Positions 1 through 6,629 of a stretch of 6,835 bases of DNA are shown here, piece after piece. Every line of letters begins with the position of its first letter. The stretch's first letter is position 1. The position numbers and the translations under genes were made by a program. The stretch spans positions 1 to 6,835 of the forward strand of contig JABIZW010000220.1 in the NCBI GenBank assembly GCA_018666295.1. Reading direction: 5' to 3'. The notes under the pieces are model-generated. The model did no database searches. It was not told the DNA's origin and saw only the letters and a program-made list of their open reading frames with translations. This DNA comes from Halieaceae bacterium. GTDB taxonomy: Bacteria; Pseudomonadota; Gammaproteobacteria; Pseudomonadales; Halieaceae.

Positions 1-1682
1 ACGAAGCCGTTGCGCAGCTTGTCTTGTAGCTTGAGCCAAAATCCGGCGTCGTAGAGATCATCATGGAACTGATCAAACGCTCTTCGCGCTCGCGCATTAC
101 CTGAAAAGAACAGCCGGAACTCCTCTGGAAACACGTCATTAGGGCCCACCGAATACCACGGTTGGTCAGACATCTCGTCGTACTCATCGCGCGGCGGTGG
201 GATCTTTCTGAACGTCACCTCCAGCAACGGCTGAATTTCGTCGTAGTCATAAAAGACCACTCGTCCGTGTCGCGTGACCCCAAAATTTTTCAAGAGCATA
301 TCGCCCGGGAAAATATTCGCAGCAGCCAGTTCTTTAATGGCGTTGCCATAATCAAGCATTACCGCATCAACCTCCTCGTCGGTGGCGTCCTTAAGGTAAA
401 GATTAAGCGGCTGCATGCGGCGCTCAACATAGCAATGCTTAATAATGAGTGCACGTCCGTTGACCTCAAGCTGCGAAGAACAGGTTTGTCGCAGCTCGTC
501 CATGAGCTCCTCAGAAAAACGCGACGCCTCAAAAACGAGATTCGCGAACTCTTGCGTATCCGCCATGCGTCCGGCCCTGTCCCATCGCTTCACCAGCTGG
601 TATTTGTCACGCACTTGCTGATGCGTCACCTCCTTGGGCGGCGTAAATCGGTCTTTAATAATCTTAAAAACGTATTCGTAAGACTCAAGCGTGAAGACAG
701 CCATGACCATGCCCTTAATCCCCGGCGCGGGAATGAAGGCATCCTCAGTTGAACGCATGTGACGTGTTGCTGTACGGAAGTAATACGTCTTGCCGTGACG
801 GTGGTGACCGAGGCAACTGTAAATTTCTGAAACCGCCTTACGTGGCATTAACTGCTGTAAAAACAGGACATACTGAGACGGTATGGACGCGTCGACCATA
901 AAATAGGTCCGCGTGAATGAAAACAGTTTGGAAATAATGTCGGACCCCAACAGGCAGGCGTCCAGATAAACAGTCTGGTCATCCTCACCAGACTCGGTGT
1001 GAAGCATCGGCAACACAAAAGGGATCTGGAGCCCTTTGCTGGCGATACGGCCGACAATATACGCCGCCTTATTTCTAAAGAAGTGGTGTTCCAGTGCGTG
1101 AAGCTCTAGGTCGCCCTGACCGTCAAATCCGGCCGCCAACACTGCATCGCTCATCACCGTCGCCACGCGATTCACGTCGCGGTCAATATCTTCAAACGGC
1201 AGAGAGACACCGTAGTCGTGCAGTAAATTCGCGACCGCCGCCTTAATGTCTCCCTTCGTGCGGTACTGGTTCAAAACTCGGCGAACATCTACCGGTGGCA
1301 TATCGCCTTGAGGCGAAAAAACAAACGCATAGTCGTCTCGAATCCAACGGTGCTCAAAGACGGCATTGAAGATGCTGTTGTAAAACGTTTCAGCAATCTC
1401 AAAGTTCGTCATCCCACGAACAAGCTGCGCATAGAGATCACGCGTCTCAGTCCAAAACGCAAGATCATCAACGCGATCTGCTGCAATGTACTGAACGACC
1501 TCGAGTGTCTCGAGCACCTGCATTTTATAAATGTCGATGCGACGCATTGAGGCTTCTTGGGTCGCACGCCATTCCGCATTTTCAAATCGCGTGCGTGCTG
1601 AGAGCGTTATATTCTCAAACTCAGCGAAGTAGGCAATAAAGCCATTTAAAATTGTGCGGGCTAGCCGGGACTGTTTGTCCAT
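1..1682 (-). CDS. aceK: Isocitrate dehydrogenase kinase/phosphatase AceK (C-terminus cut by window edge)
   Basis: This bifunctional cytoplasmic enzyme phosphorylates isocitrate dehydrogenase to inactivate it, and dephosphorylates it to reactivate it, so setting the split of isocitrate between the TCA cycle and the glyoxylate shunt. I translated 560 codons on the minus strand without a stop or frameshift. The ATP-binding loop APGIKGMV lies at about residues 319-326, the Lys of YVFK at 340, the Asp of GRMADTQEF at 375, and the NFGVTRHGRVVFYDYDEI block at 466-483. Their spacing matches E. coli AceK, from memory, with a constant offset of four residues (K336, D371, D475, D477). E. coli AceK has 578 residues, so about 20-25 C-terminal residues are outside the window. 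An in-frame TAA lies upstream and the first ATG gives a family-like N-terminus. It starts 10 bases after the SDR stop with no clear Shine-Dalgarno sequence, so it is probably the last gene translated from the acyl-CoA dehydrogenase operon. No aceA or aceB is adjacent. Confidence 0.97.
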   Translation of the reverse strand, partial: MDKQSRLARTILNGFIAYFAEFENITLSARTRFENAEWRATQEASMRRIDIYKMQVLETLEVVQYIAADRVDDLAFWTETRDLYAQLVRGMTNFEIAETFYNSIFNAVFEHRWIRDDYAFVFSPQGDMPPVDVRRVLNQYRTKGDIKAAVANLLHDYGVSLPFEDIDRDVNRVATVMSDAVLAAGFDGQGDLELHALEHHFFRNKAAYIVGRIASKGLQIPFVLPMLHTESGEDDQTVYLDACLLGSDIISKLFSFTRTYFMVDASIPSQYVLFLQQLMPRKAVSEIYSCLGHHRHGKTYYFRTATRHMRSTEDAFIPAPGIKGMVMAVFTLESYEYVFKIIKDRFTPPKEVTHQQVRDKYQLVKRWDRAGRMADTQEFANLVFEASRFSEELMDELRQTCSSQLEVNGRALIIKHCYVERRMQPLNLYLKDATDEEVDAVMLDYGNAIKELAAANIFPGDMLLKNFGVTRHGRVVFYDYDEIQPLLEVTFRKIPPPRDEYDEMSDQPWYSVGPNDVFPEEFRLFFSGNARARRAFDQFHDDLYDAGFWLKLQDKLRNGF

Positions 1683-1692
1683 GCCAGGAAGT

Positions 1693-2487
1693 CTACTGGC
1701 CAGCCGGATCCGTGAACAGACGTCTTAACTTACGCATGCCACCGAGCCATCGGTCGTAGCTTCGTGCTTTATTTTGGCGATAATCCTCAACCTCGGGGTG
1801 CGGTAACACCAAAAAAGACTCCGCCTCGAGCCCAAGGATCACGGCCTCAGCAACAGCCTCAGCCGACAACATGCCGTCAACACCGGCGACACCGCCGCCC
1901 TCAGTCCCCGCTGTCATCGCAGTGTCTACCGCCTGCGGACACAGGCAGCTCACCTTAATCCCGTCATCGCCGTGCGTAATAGCGAGGCTCTCGGCAAATG
2001 AAACTGCCGCATGCTTCGTCACTGAATAAGGCGCTGAGCCGATCTGAGCGAGCAAGCCTGCCGCCGATGCAGTGTTGAGGAAGTACCCGTCACCGCGTTC
2101 GATCATGGCGGGCAAACACGCACGGGCGGCGTAGACATGCGACATGACGTGAATTTCCCACATGCGCTGCCACAGATCGTTTTCAGCACCTGTGGCCCAC
2201 CAAGGCGCACCGTCGACACCTAAAATGCCTGCGTTGGAACAAAACAGATCGATACGCCCAAACTCAGCTTCTACTGCCGCCACCATGGCCGCAATGGCAC
2301 TCTCGTCGCGCACATCGACCGCGAACGACTGGGCGCCAATCTCAGTGGCAACGGCCGATACCGCGTCACCATTAAGATCGGCAATAATGACCGCCTCAGC
2401 CCCTTCATTAACGAAGCGACGCGCAAGCGCCTGACCAATGCCACTGGCGCCGCCCGTCACCACACAGACTTTTCCCAAAATCTTCAT
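1693..2487 (-). CDS. Short-chain dehydrogenase/reductase (SDR), classical type
   Basis: A 264-residue NAD(P)-dependent alcohol/ketone oxidoreductase of the classical SDR family, probably cytoplasmic. Visible motifs are the glycine-rich nucleotide loop TGGASGIG (11-18), an acidic Asp37 at the end of the second beta strand (ADLN) that favours NAD(H) over NADP(H), NAG (85-87), the catalytic Ser in NTAS (Ser141), and the YSVTK active site (Tyr154, Lys158). The usual PG motif after strand 6 reads CPQ (183-185). The Asn of the classical catalytic tetrad appears to be His113 (EIHVM). The C-terminal part (about 229-256) is a charged extension, ending in a basic helix. The ATG comes two bases after the TAA of the small acyl-CoA dehydrogenase with no Shine-Dalgarno sequence, which suggests translational coupling. 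Context suggests oxidation of a hydroxyacyl-CoA or hydroxylated intermediate downstream of the two dehydrogenases; the substrate is unknown. Confidence 0.93.
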   Translation of the reverse strand: MKILGKVCVVTGGASGIGQALARRFVNEGAEAVIIADLNGDAVSAVATEIGAQSFAVDVRDESAIAAMVAAVEAEFGRIDLFCSNAGILGVDGAPWWATGAENDLWQRMWEIHVMSHVYAARACLPAMIERGDGYFLNTASAAGLLAQIGSAPYSVTKHAAVSFAESLAITHGDDGIKVSCLCPQAVDTAMTAGTEGGGVAGVDGMLSAEAVAEAVILGLEAESFLVLPHPEVEDYRQNKARSYDRWLGGMRKLRRLFTDPAGQ

Positions 2488-2489
2488 GA

Positions 2490-3629
2490 TTAAGCGGCGT
2501 ATGTCTGCTCAATGAACTTACTGCGGTGGAATGAACCATCGCCGAGCGTCGCATTAATCATCATCAATCGTTTCGCGTAGTGACCGATATCCAACTCATC
2601 GGTAATACCCATACCGCCGTGCATCTGAATTGCCTCGCCGTACACCAGCTTGCTGTTACGATCGATCAGCACTTTAAGGGCATGAATTGTAGTGTCCGCA
2701 GAGGCCGGATCGATCTCGTATTCACACAACGCTTTAAACAGTAATGACTTTGACTGCTCGAACGCCATCATGGTATCTACCATGCGGTGTTGCAGCGCTT
2801 GGAAAGAGCCAATCGCCACACCAAACTGCTCGCGCGTCTTTGTGTATTCAAGCGTCTTCGCGTTCAGCGTCCCCATAATGCCCACGGCTTCTGATGCAAG
2901 CGCTAATAACGCGTCGCGAATGACCGCGTTGACCACCTCGAGCGCCGAACCTGCATCGCCAAGCAGGGCGTCCGCACCGAGCTGCACGTTATCAAATGTA
3001 ATGTTGGCAACCCGCTGCGCATCCATCATCGGGTACAAGACTTTTGACACCCCTTGCGCGTTCGCATCGACCAAGAACAGCGACAACCCATGCGCGTCGA
3101 ACTGCTCACCGGATGTGCGCGCCAGTACGACCAGTTTGTCCGCGTTCTCACCATTAAAAACAACAACCTTTTCACCGTTCAACGTGTACCCGTCGCCGCT
3201 GGACGTGGCAGACGTCTTACAGTCATTGAGTGCATAGCGACTCTGACGTTCAACGTAAGCAAACGCACCCAGAGTCTCACCGCCAATCACACCCTCAAGA
3301 ATGGATGTGCGCTGCGCCTCATCGCCGGCACGCGACACTAAACCGCCAAACAGCACGACCGTTGGGAAAAAGGGCTCAACAACAAGACCTTTACCCAACT
3401 CCTCCATAACCACCGACAAATCGATGACGCTGCCACCAAAGCCGCCGTCGGCTTCTGCAAAGGGAATAGATAACCACCCCAGCTCGGCAAAGGTTTGCCA
3501 ATTATCGCGACTCATGCCTTCTGCGCCGTCCACAATGGCACGGCGCGTGTCCCAGTCGTAATCGTCCTGTACAAATCTCGCGATCGAGTCGCGGACCATT
3601 TGTTGCTCTTCTGTGTAATCGAAGTTCAT
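2490..3629 (-). CDS. Acyl-CoA dehydrogenase, small/FAD-contact-type subunit
   Basis: A 379-residue protein of the acyl-CoA dehydrogenase fold (N-terminal helices, middle beta domain about 120-225, C-terminal helical domain). It keeps TREQFG (265-270), QALQH (277-281) and QMHGGMG (335-341), which in homotetrameric enzymes contact the diphosphate and adenine part of the FAD held by the neighbouring subunit. It lacks the SEPGSGSD-like flavin signature of the middle domain: the equivalent stretch reads AYVERQSRY. It also has no catalytic Glu at either known site. The position of isovaleryl-CoA dehydrogenase Glu254 is Ala240, and the medium-chain enzyme's Glu376 site reads GDGSFHRS with Asp364. 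This pattern is typical of non-catalytic partner subunits in alpha2beta2 enzymes, so I infer that it pairs with the upstream gene product. The gene starts 29 bases after that gene, with GGAG 10 bases before the ATG. The substrate is unknown. Confidence 0.93.
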   Translation of the reverse strand: MNFDYTEEQQMVRDSIARFVQDDYDWDTRRAIVDGAEGMSRDNWQTFAELGWLSIPFAEADGGFGGSVIDLSVVMEELGKGLVVEPFFPTVVLFGGLVSRAGDEAQRTSILEGVIGGETLGAFAYVERQSRYALNDCKTSATSSGDGYTLNGEKVVVFNGENADKLVVLARTSGEQFDAHGLSLFLVDANAQGVSKVLYPMMDAQRVANITFDNVQLGADALLGDAGSALEVVNAVIRDALLALASEAVGIMGTLNAKTLEYTKTREQFGVAIGSFQALQHRMVDTMMAFEQSKSLLFKALCEYEIDPASADTTIHALKVLIDRNSKLVYGEAIQMHGGMGITDELDIGHYAKRLMMINATLGDGSFHRSKFIEQTYAA

Positions 3630-3639
3630 AGTGTCATTG

Positions 3640-3644
3640 CTCCG
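3640..3644 (-). promoter_or_regulatory. Ribosome binding site of the small acyl-CoA dehydrogenase
   Basis: CGGAG on the minus strand lies 10 bases before the ATG at 3629. A closer ATG, two bases downstream of GGAG, opens a frame that hits TGA after three codons, so the start at 3629 is the better choice. Confidence 0.6.
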
Positions 3645-3658
3645 TCAGGAATCTGTCC

Positions 3659-4834
3659 TTACTCGAGACCAAGTACATACTTGGAGATGATGTTCTTTTG
3701 GACCTCATTAGAACCGCCGTAAATGGTTGCTGCACGACCGTACATAAAGGCCCGTCGTGCGTCAGAACCAAACTCATGCCCTAAAACGCTCGGATCCATG
3801 TTGGTCGGTAAGACGCCTTGGTAGTAGGCCGCCAATTCCATACGAAGCTCTTGCGTCGCCTGCTGGAGCTCGGTGCCTTTAATCTTCAGCAACGAGGACT
3901 CTGGACCGGGGAATCCACCCGCGGCCATCGTCGCCAGCGTGCGCAGCTCGGTAAACTCAAGCGCCATCAGTTCGACTTCAATATCAGCCATACGCTGCTG
4001 GAATCCAGCATCGTCTAACATGCGCTGACCACCATTGGTTTCCTTGGCAGCGGCGTCTTTAATCAGACGCATCGTGCGTTTAATGTCAGCAACACCTGCA
4101 ATGCCAGTGCGCTCGTGAGCCAGCAGCGCCTTTGCAACAGTCCAACCCTTTCCGACCTCGCCCACGACATTCTTCGCAGGCACTCGGACGTTGTTAAACT
4201 CAACCTCATTAAGGTTGTGCTCGTTATCGATGCCGATAATCGGATTAACCTTGATGCCTTCGGACTTCATGTCCACCAAGATGAAGGTAATACCCTCTTG
4301 CTTCTTACCGCTGTTGTCGGTCCGAACCAGACAGAAAATCCAGTCAGCATGTTGAGCATAGGTGGTCCAAATCTTGGCGCCGTTAATAATAAAGTCATCA
4401 CCGTCGCGCTCTGCTTTTGTCTTCAAGCTCGCCAAGTCAGAACCGGAACCGGGCTCTGAATACCCCTGACACCACCAGTCGTCGCTGTTCAGTATCCGCG
4501 GCAAGAAATACTCTTTCTGCTCGTCAGAGCCAAATCCCATAATCACATTCGCCACCATAACGAGTCCAAAAGGGACGACGTCGGGAATACCGCGCAGTGA
4601 TCGCTCTGACTCCCAGATGTACTTCTGTGTCGCTGTCCAGCCCGTACCACCGTGCTCTTCGGGCCAGTTCGGCGCAACCCAACCCTTGGCGTGCAGCTTT
4701 CGCTGCCACGCAACCATTCCCGTAGTACCCTTAGATTTCAGGTGTGCCTGCATCTCAGCATCGAATTCTGTGTCGAGGAAGTTGCAGACCTCGTCGCGAA
4801 ACGCGAGGTCTTCGGCCGCTAATGCAATATCCAT
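3659..4834 (-). CDS. Acyl-CoA dehydrogenase, large/catalytic-type subunit
   Basis: A 391-residue flavoenzyme subunit of the acyl-CoA dehydrogenase family, expected to introduce an alpha-beta double bond into an acyl-CoA and pass electrons to ETF. The middle domain has the flavin/substrate signature GYSEPGSGSD (124-133), followed by NGAKIWTT (151-158). Aligned by its KGW element, the helix with LLAHERTG (237-244) puts Glu241 at the catalytic base position of isovaleryl-CoA dehydrogenase (Glu254). The medium-chain enzyme's base position is a Gly in IYGGSNEVQ (371-379). It lacks the RxxFG and QxxGGxG motifs that normally reach into the partner's FAD site; the downstream gene has both. I infer that the two proteins form one heteromeric enzyme. 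It is the first gene of the left operon, preceded by a promoter candidate, an inverted repeat and GGGAG eight bases before the ATG. Acyl chain specificity cannot be told; steroid side chain, branched or terpenoid acyl-CoAs are possible. Confidence 0.95.
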   Translation of the reverse strand: MDIALAAEDLAFRDEVCNFLDTEFDAEMQAHLKSKGTTGMVAWQRKLHAKGWVAPNWPEEHGGTGWTATQKYIWESERSLRGIPDVVPFGLVMVANVIMGFGSDEQKEYFLPRILNSDDWWCQGYSEPGSGSDLASLKTKAERDGDDFIINGAKIWTTYAQHADWIFCLVRTDNSGKKQEGITFILVDMKSEGIKVNPIIGIDNEHNLNEVEFNNVRVPAKNVVGEVGKGWTVAKALLAHERTGIAGVADIKRTMRLIKDAAAKETNGGQRMLDDAGFQQRMADIEVELMALEFTELRTLATMAAGGFPGPESSLLKIKGTELQQATQELRMELAAYYQGVLPTNMDPSVLGHEFGSDARRAFMYGRAATIYGGSNEVQKNIISKYVLGLE

Positions 4835-4842
4835 TGTCTATG

Positions 4843-4847
4843 CTCCC
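4843..4847 (-). promoter_or_regulatory. Ribosome binding site of the large acyl-CoA dehydrogenase
   Basis: GGGAG on the minus strand, with an 8-base spacer to the ATG at 4834. It supports this start for the first gene of the operon. Confidence 0.7.
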
Positions 4848-4858
4848 GTGAGTGTGCG

Positions 4859-4880
4859 TTCGTCGAGGAATGCCGACGAA
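4859..4880. repeat. Perfect inverted repeat in the leader of the acyl-CoA dehydrogenase operon
   Basis: TTCGTCG (4859-4865) and CGACGAA (4874-4880) are perfect 7-base arms around an 8-base centre. The element lies between the promoter candidate and the Shine-Dalgarno sequence, 24 bases upstream of the start codon. Its size and symmetry fit a dimeric repressor operator, for example of a TetR-family regulator, or an RNA hairpin in the 5' leader. No regulator gene is in the window, so the binding protein is unknown. No run of T follows on the minus strand, so it is not an intrinsic terminator. Confidence 0.5.
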
Positions 4881-4913
4881 TTTGAACCTTGAGTAGGTTT
4901 TTTCAACGGGGAG

Positions 4914-4942
4914 AATCTAGGCGTTTTGGTACTTTTTTGCAA
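4914..4942 (-). promoter_or_regulatory. Candidate sigma70 promoter for the acyl-CoA dehydrogenase operon
   Basis: On the minus strand, TTGCAA (4942-4937; four of six matches to the -35 consensus) is separated by exactly 17 bases from TAGATT (4919-4914; four of six matches to the -10 consensus). Transcription would start near 4907, giving a leader of about 70 bases that includes the inverted repeat. The -35 box is embedded in A/T tracts. It is the only good spacer-matched pair I saw in the gap between cnoX and the dehydrogenase genes. No convincing terminator for cnoX lies between, so some read-through is possible. Confidence 0.5.
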
Positions 4943-4979
4943 GAAAAAGGTGATATGACGCCCGTGCGTTCTCCACGCG

Positions 4980-5828
4980 TTAATACAGTATAGAAAAGAG
5001 TTTACGCTGATACTCTGCGGCCAAGGGATCACCCTTTCCAATTGAGGCAATCGTGTCGAGGTACAAGCGCTTGGCCTCGCCGTTATTCCAGTCGCGGTCT
5101 GCTCGCAACACGGTCAATAAATGATCCAGCGCATCGCGATGGTGAGCGTCGGTCGTCAACTGCACCGCCAACTTGACTCTGACAGCATGATCCCCTTCAT
5201 CCGCCAAGAGCTCGGCCTCAAGCGCGGCTATTTCGGGCGACTTTCCGGCGACTCGCTTTAGCTCAATCTGCGCCATGAGTTGCTCATGGAGGGCGTCTCT
5301 ATCGACTAAGCGAACCTCATTCAATACGGCCTCGGAATCATCCAAACGATTGGCTTCTAACAGCGCACCCGCATAGGCCAATGTAATCTCTAGCAACTTG
5401 TTGGACTCTTCCCACGCACTTCGCAGCAGTCCAACGGCGCCCGCAGTATCGCCCTGATCAAGGAGCTCCGTGGCCTCTGCCACTTTCGCATCCCATGGCG
5501 AGGGCAAGTGCTTTTGTAGTAATTCACGCACCGCTGTCTCTGGCTGTGCACCAGCGAAACCGTCTACCGGCTGGCCATCTTTAAACACCATTACCGTCGG
5601 CAGGCTCCGCACGCCCAGCTGACCAGAGATACCTTGTTGCTCATCAGCATTGATCTTGGCCAAAAGAAAGGCACCGGCGTATTCGTCGGCGAGCTTTTCA
5701 AGGAGTGGCATGAGTTGTTTGCACGGCGCACACCAATCGGCCCAGAAATCGACGACGACCGGTCGATTAAACGACTCATCGATCAAGTATTGCTGAGCAT
5801 TATTTTCGTCGATATCAACAACGTGCAT
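4980..5828 (-). CDS. cnoX: Thioredoxin-TPR chaperedoxin (CnoX/YbbN family)
   Basis: A cytoplasmic 282-residue protein, nearly the length of E. coli YbbN/CnoX (284). Residues 1 to about 108 form a thioredoxin domain: VVVDFWADWCAPC with the active site WCAPC at 32-36, and the cis-proline loop SLPT with Pro77. The rest is alpha-helical with TPR-like repeats (about 113-280). Characterised CnoX proteins hold unfolding proteins under oxidative or chlorine stress, protect their cysteines and transfer them to GroEL and the DnaK/DnaJ/GrpE system. E. coli CnoX has lost one active-site Cys and has no thiol reductase activity, while forms with WCxPC such as the Caulobacter protein are redox-active. The intact motif here predicts a redox-active form. 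It starts 12 bases after dapB with a strong Shine-Dalgarno sequence, in the same operon as dnaJ, which fits a job next to Hsp70. The alternative is a generic thioredoxin, which the long TPR part argues against. Confidence 0.92.
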   Translation of the reverse strand: MHVVDIDENNAQQYLIDESFNRPVVVDFWADWCAPCKQLMPLLEKLADEYAGAFLLAKINADEQQGISGQLGVRSLPTVMVFKDGQPVDGFAGAQPETAVRELLQKHLPSPWDAKVAEATELLDQGDTAGAVGLLRSAWEESNKLLEITLAYAGALLEANRLDDSEAVLNEVRLVDRDALHEQLMAQIELKRVAGKSPEIAALEAELLADEGDHAVRVKLAVQLTTDAHHRDALDHLLTVLRADRDWNNGEAKRLYLDTIASIGKGDPLAAEYQRKLFSILY

Positions 5829-5833
5829 ATGAA

Positions 5834-5839
5834 CTCCTC
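5834..5839 (-). promoter_or_regulatory. Ribosome binding site of cnoX
   Basis: GAGGAG on the minus strand, five bases before the ATG at 5828, occupies half of the 12-base gap after the dapB stop. It fixes the start and suggests strong independent initiation within the operon mRNA. Confidence 0.75.
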
Positions 5840-5840
5840 G

Positions 5841-6629
5841 TTACGACAGGCCCAAAACGTCGGCCATGGTGTAAGAATTTGCTGGCTTGTCGGCTATAAA
5901 ATGCGCGGCTCTGAGTGCACCGGTTGCAAATGCGCTGCGACTGCTGGCTTTGTGTGTGACTTCAAGCCGCTCGCCCTCTGAGGCAAACAACACCGTGTGC
6001 TCACCAACAATATCGCCTGCACGCGTGACGGAAAACCCAATCGTCCCCGGCTCACGATTTGACGCGCGATCGTATCGCGCCACCTGACTCAGGTCAGCGC
6101 CCATCGTCTGAGCAATTGCGTCACCCATGGCCAGCGCCGTGCCCGAAGGCGCGTCAATTTTATGCTTATGGTGTGCCTCATGAATTTCAATATCAGCATC
6201 GCCCAGCACCTTGGCCGACAGCTCGAGTAGCCGGTACGCGAGGTTAACGCCGGTACTGAAGTTTGCAGCGCGACAGCTCGCTACTGAGCCTAAGCACTCG
6301 TCTAACGTCGCTCGCTGCTCATCTGTGAAACCCGTGGTGCCCATTACAATCGGAACCCCGGCCACCGCGCACTGTTGAGCGTACGCAAGACTGGATTCGG
6401 GCAATGTAAAATCAATAACAACATCGACATTATTCAAATCAAGCGTGCCACCAATGCGCAGATCAGCAATATCAGTACCCAATACCGATGCGACGCTTTG
6501 GCCAACCAGATCGCTAGACTGACGTGCACAGACGCTCACTAAGGTGGCGTTTACATCAGACAGAACTGCCTGCGCAACAGCGCGGCCCATTCGACCACCA
6601 GCACCGGTGACCGCGACCCGAAGTGTCAT
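5841..6629 (-). CDS. dapB: 4-hydroxy-tetrahydrodipicolinate reductase DapB
   Basis: Cytoplasmic enzyme of the diaminopimelate pathway that reduces the product of DapA to tetrahydrodipicolinate with NAD(P)H, supplying lysine and meso-diaminopimelate for peptidoglycan. The 262 residues are close to the usual length (E. coli 273). The N-terminal Rossmann domain has GAGGRMGR (9-16), Arg36 in the cofactor-selecting region, DFTLPE (73-78) and GTTG (97-100). The active-site and substrate motif EAHHKHKIDAPSGTA (151-165) has His153 and Lys157, which correspond to E. coli His159 and Lys163. A C-terminal beta strand region and the FATGALRAAHF helix (234-244) complete the fold. The ATG overlaps the dnaJ stop in ATGA, with GAGGGG eight bases upstream, so translation is probably coupled to dnaJ. 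All key residues are present. dnaJ-dapB linkage is common in Gammaproteobacteria, where carA usually follows; here cnoX follows instead. Confidence 0.98.
   Translation of the reverse strand: MTLRVAVTGAGGRMGRAVAQAVLSDVNATLVSVCARQSSDLVGQSVASVLGTDIADLRIGGTLDLNNVDVVIDFTLPESSLAYAQQCAVAGVPIVMGTTGFTDEQRATLDECLGSVASCRAANFSTGVNLAYRLLELSAKVLGDADIEIHEAHHKHKIDAPSGTALAMGDAIAQTMGADLSQVARYDRASNREPGTIGFSVTRAGDIVGEHTVLFASEGERLEVTHKASSRSAFATGALRAAHFIADKPANSYTMADVLGLS

Noticed and set aside
162..752. 196-residue open frame on the plus strand
   Set aside because: It is fully antisense to aceK, whose frame is conserved throughout, and its translation shows no recognisable domain. It is a shadow of the coding strand's codon pattern.
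1..1682. Possible frameshift or decay in aceK, because no closed open frame is seen there
   Set aside because: Codon-by-codon reading from 1682 to 1 is uninterrupted and family-like throughout. The frame has no stop only because it runs off the window edge.
2692..3237. 181-residue open frame on the plus strand
   Set aside because: It is antisense to the small acyl-CoA dehydrogenase, is low-complexity and rich in Ser, Ala and Thr, and shows no domain.
4885..4906. Plus-strand hairpin AACCT-TGAGT-AGGTT followed by a T run, as a possible terminator
   Set aside because: The stem has only five pairs with little G+C, and no plus-strand gene exists to be terminated. On the minus strand the T run becomes an A run before the stem, so it cannot terminate the real transcripts.
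4931..4950. A/T-rich near-palindrome CTTTTT-TGCAAG-AAAAAG
   Set aside because: It overlaps the -35 candidate and consists of simple T and A tracts; this symmetry is expected from the base content and is better explained as promoter A/T tracts than as an operator.
4940..4979. Terminator for cnoX in the gap downstream of its stop
   Set aside because: Only 4-base stems (such as GCGT/ACGC) precede the TTTTT stretch, and they are not next to it. This is too weak to call an intrinsic terminator.
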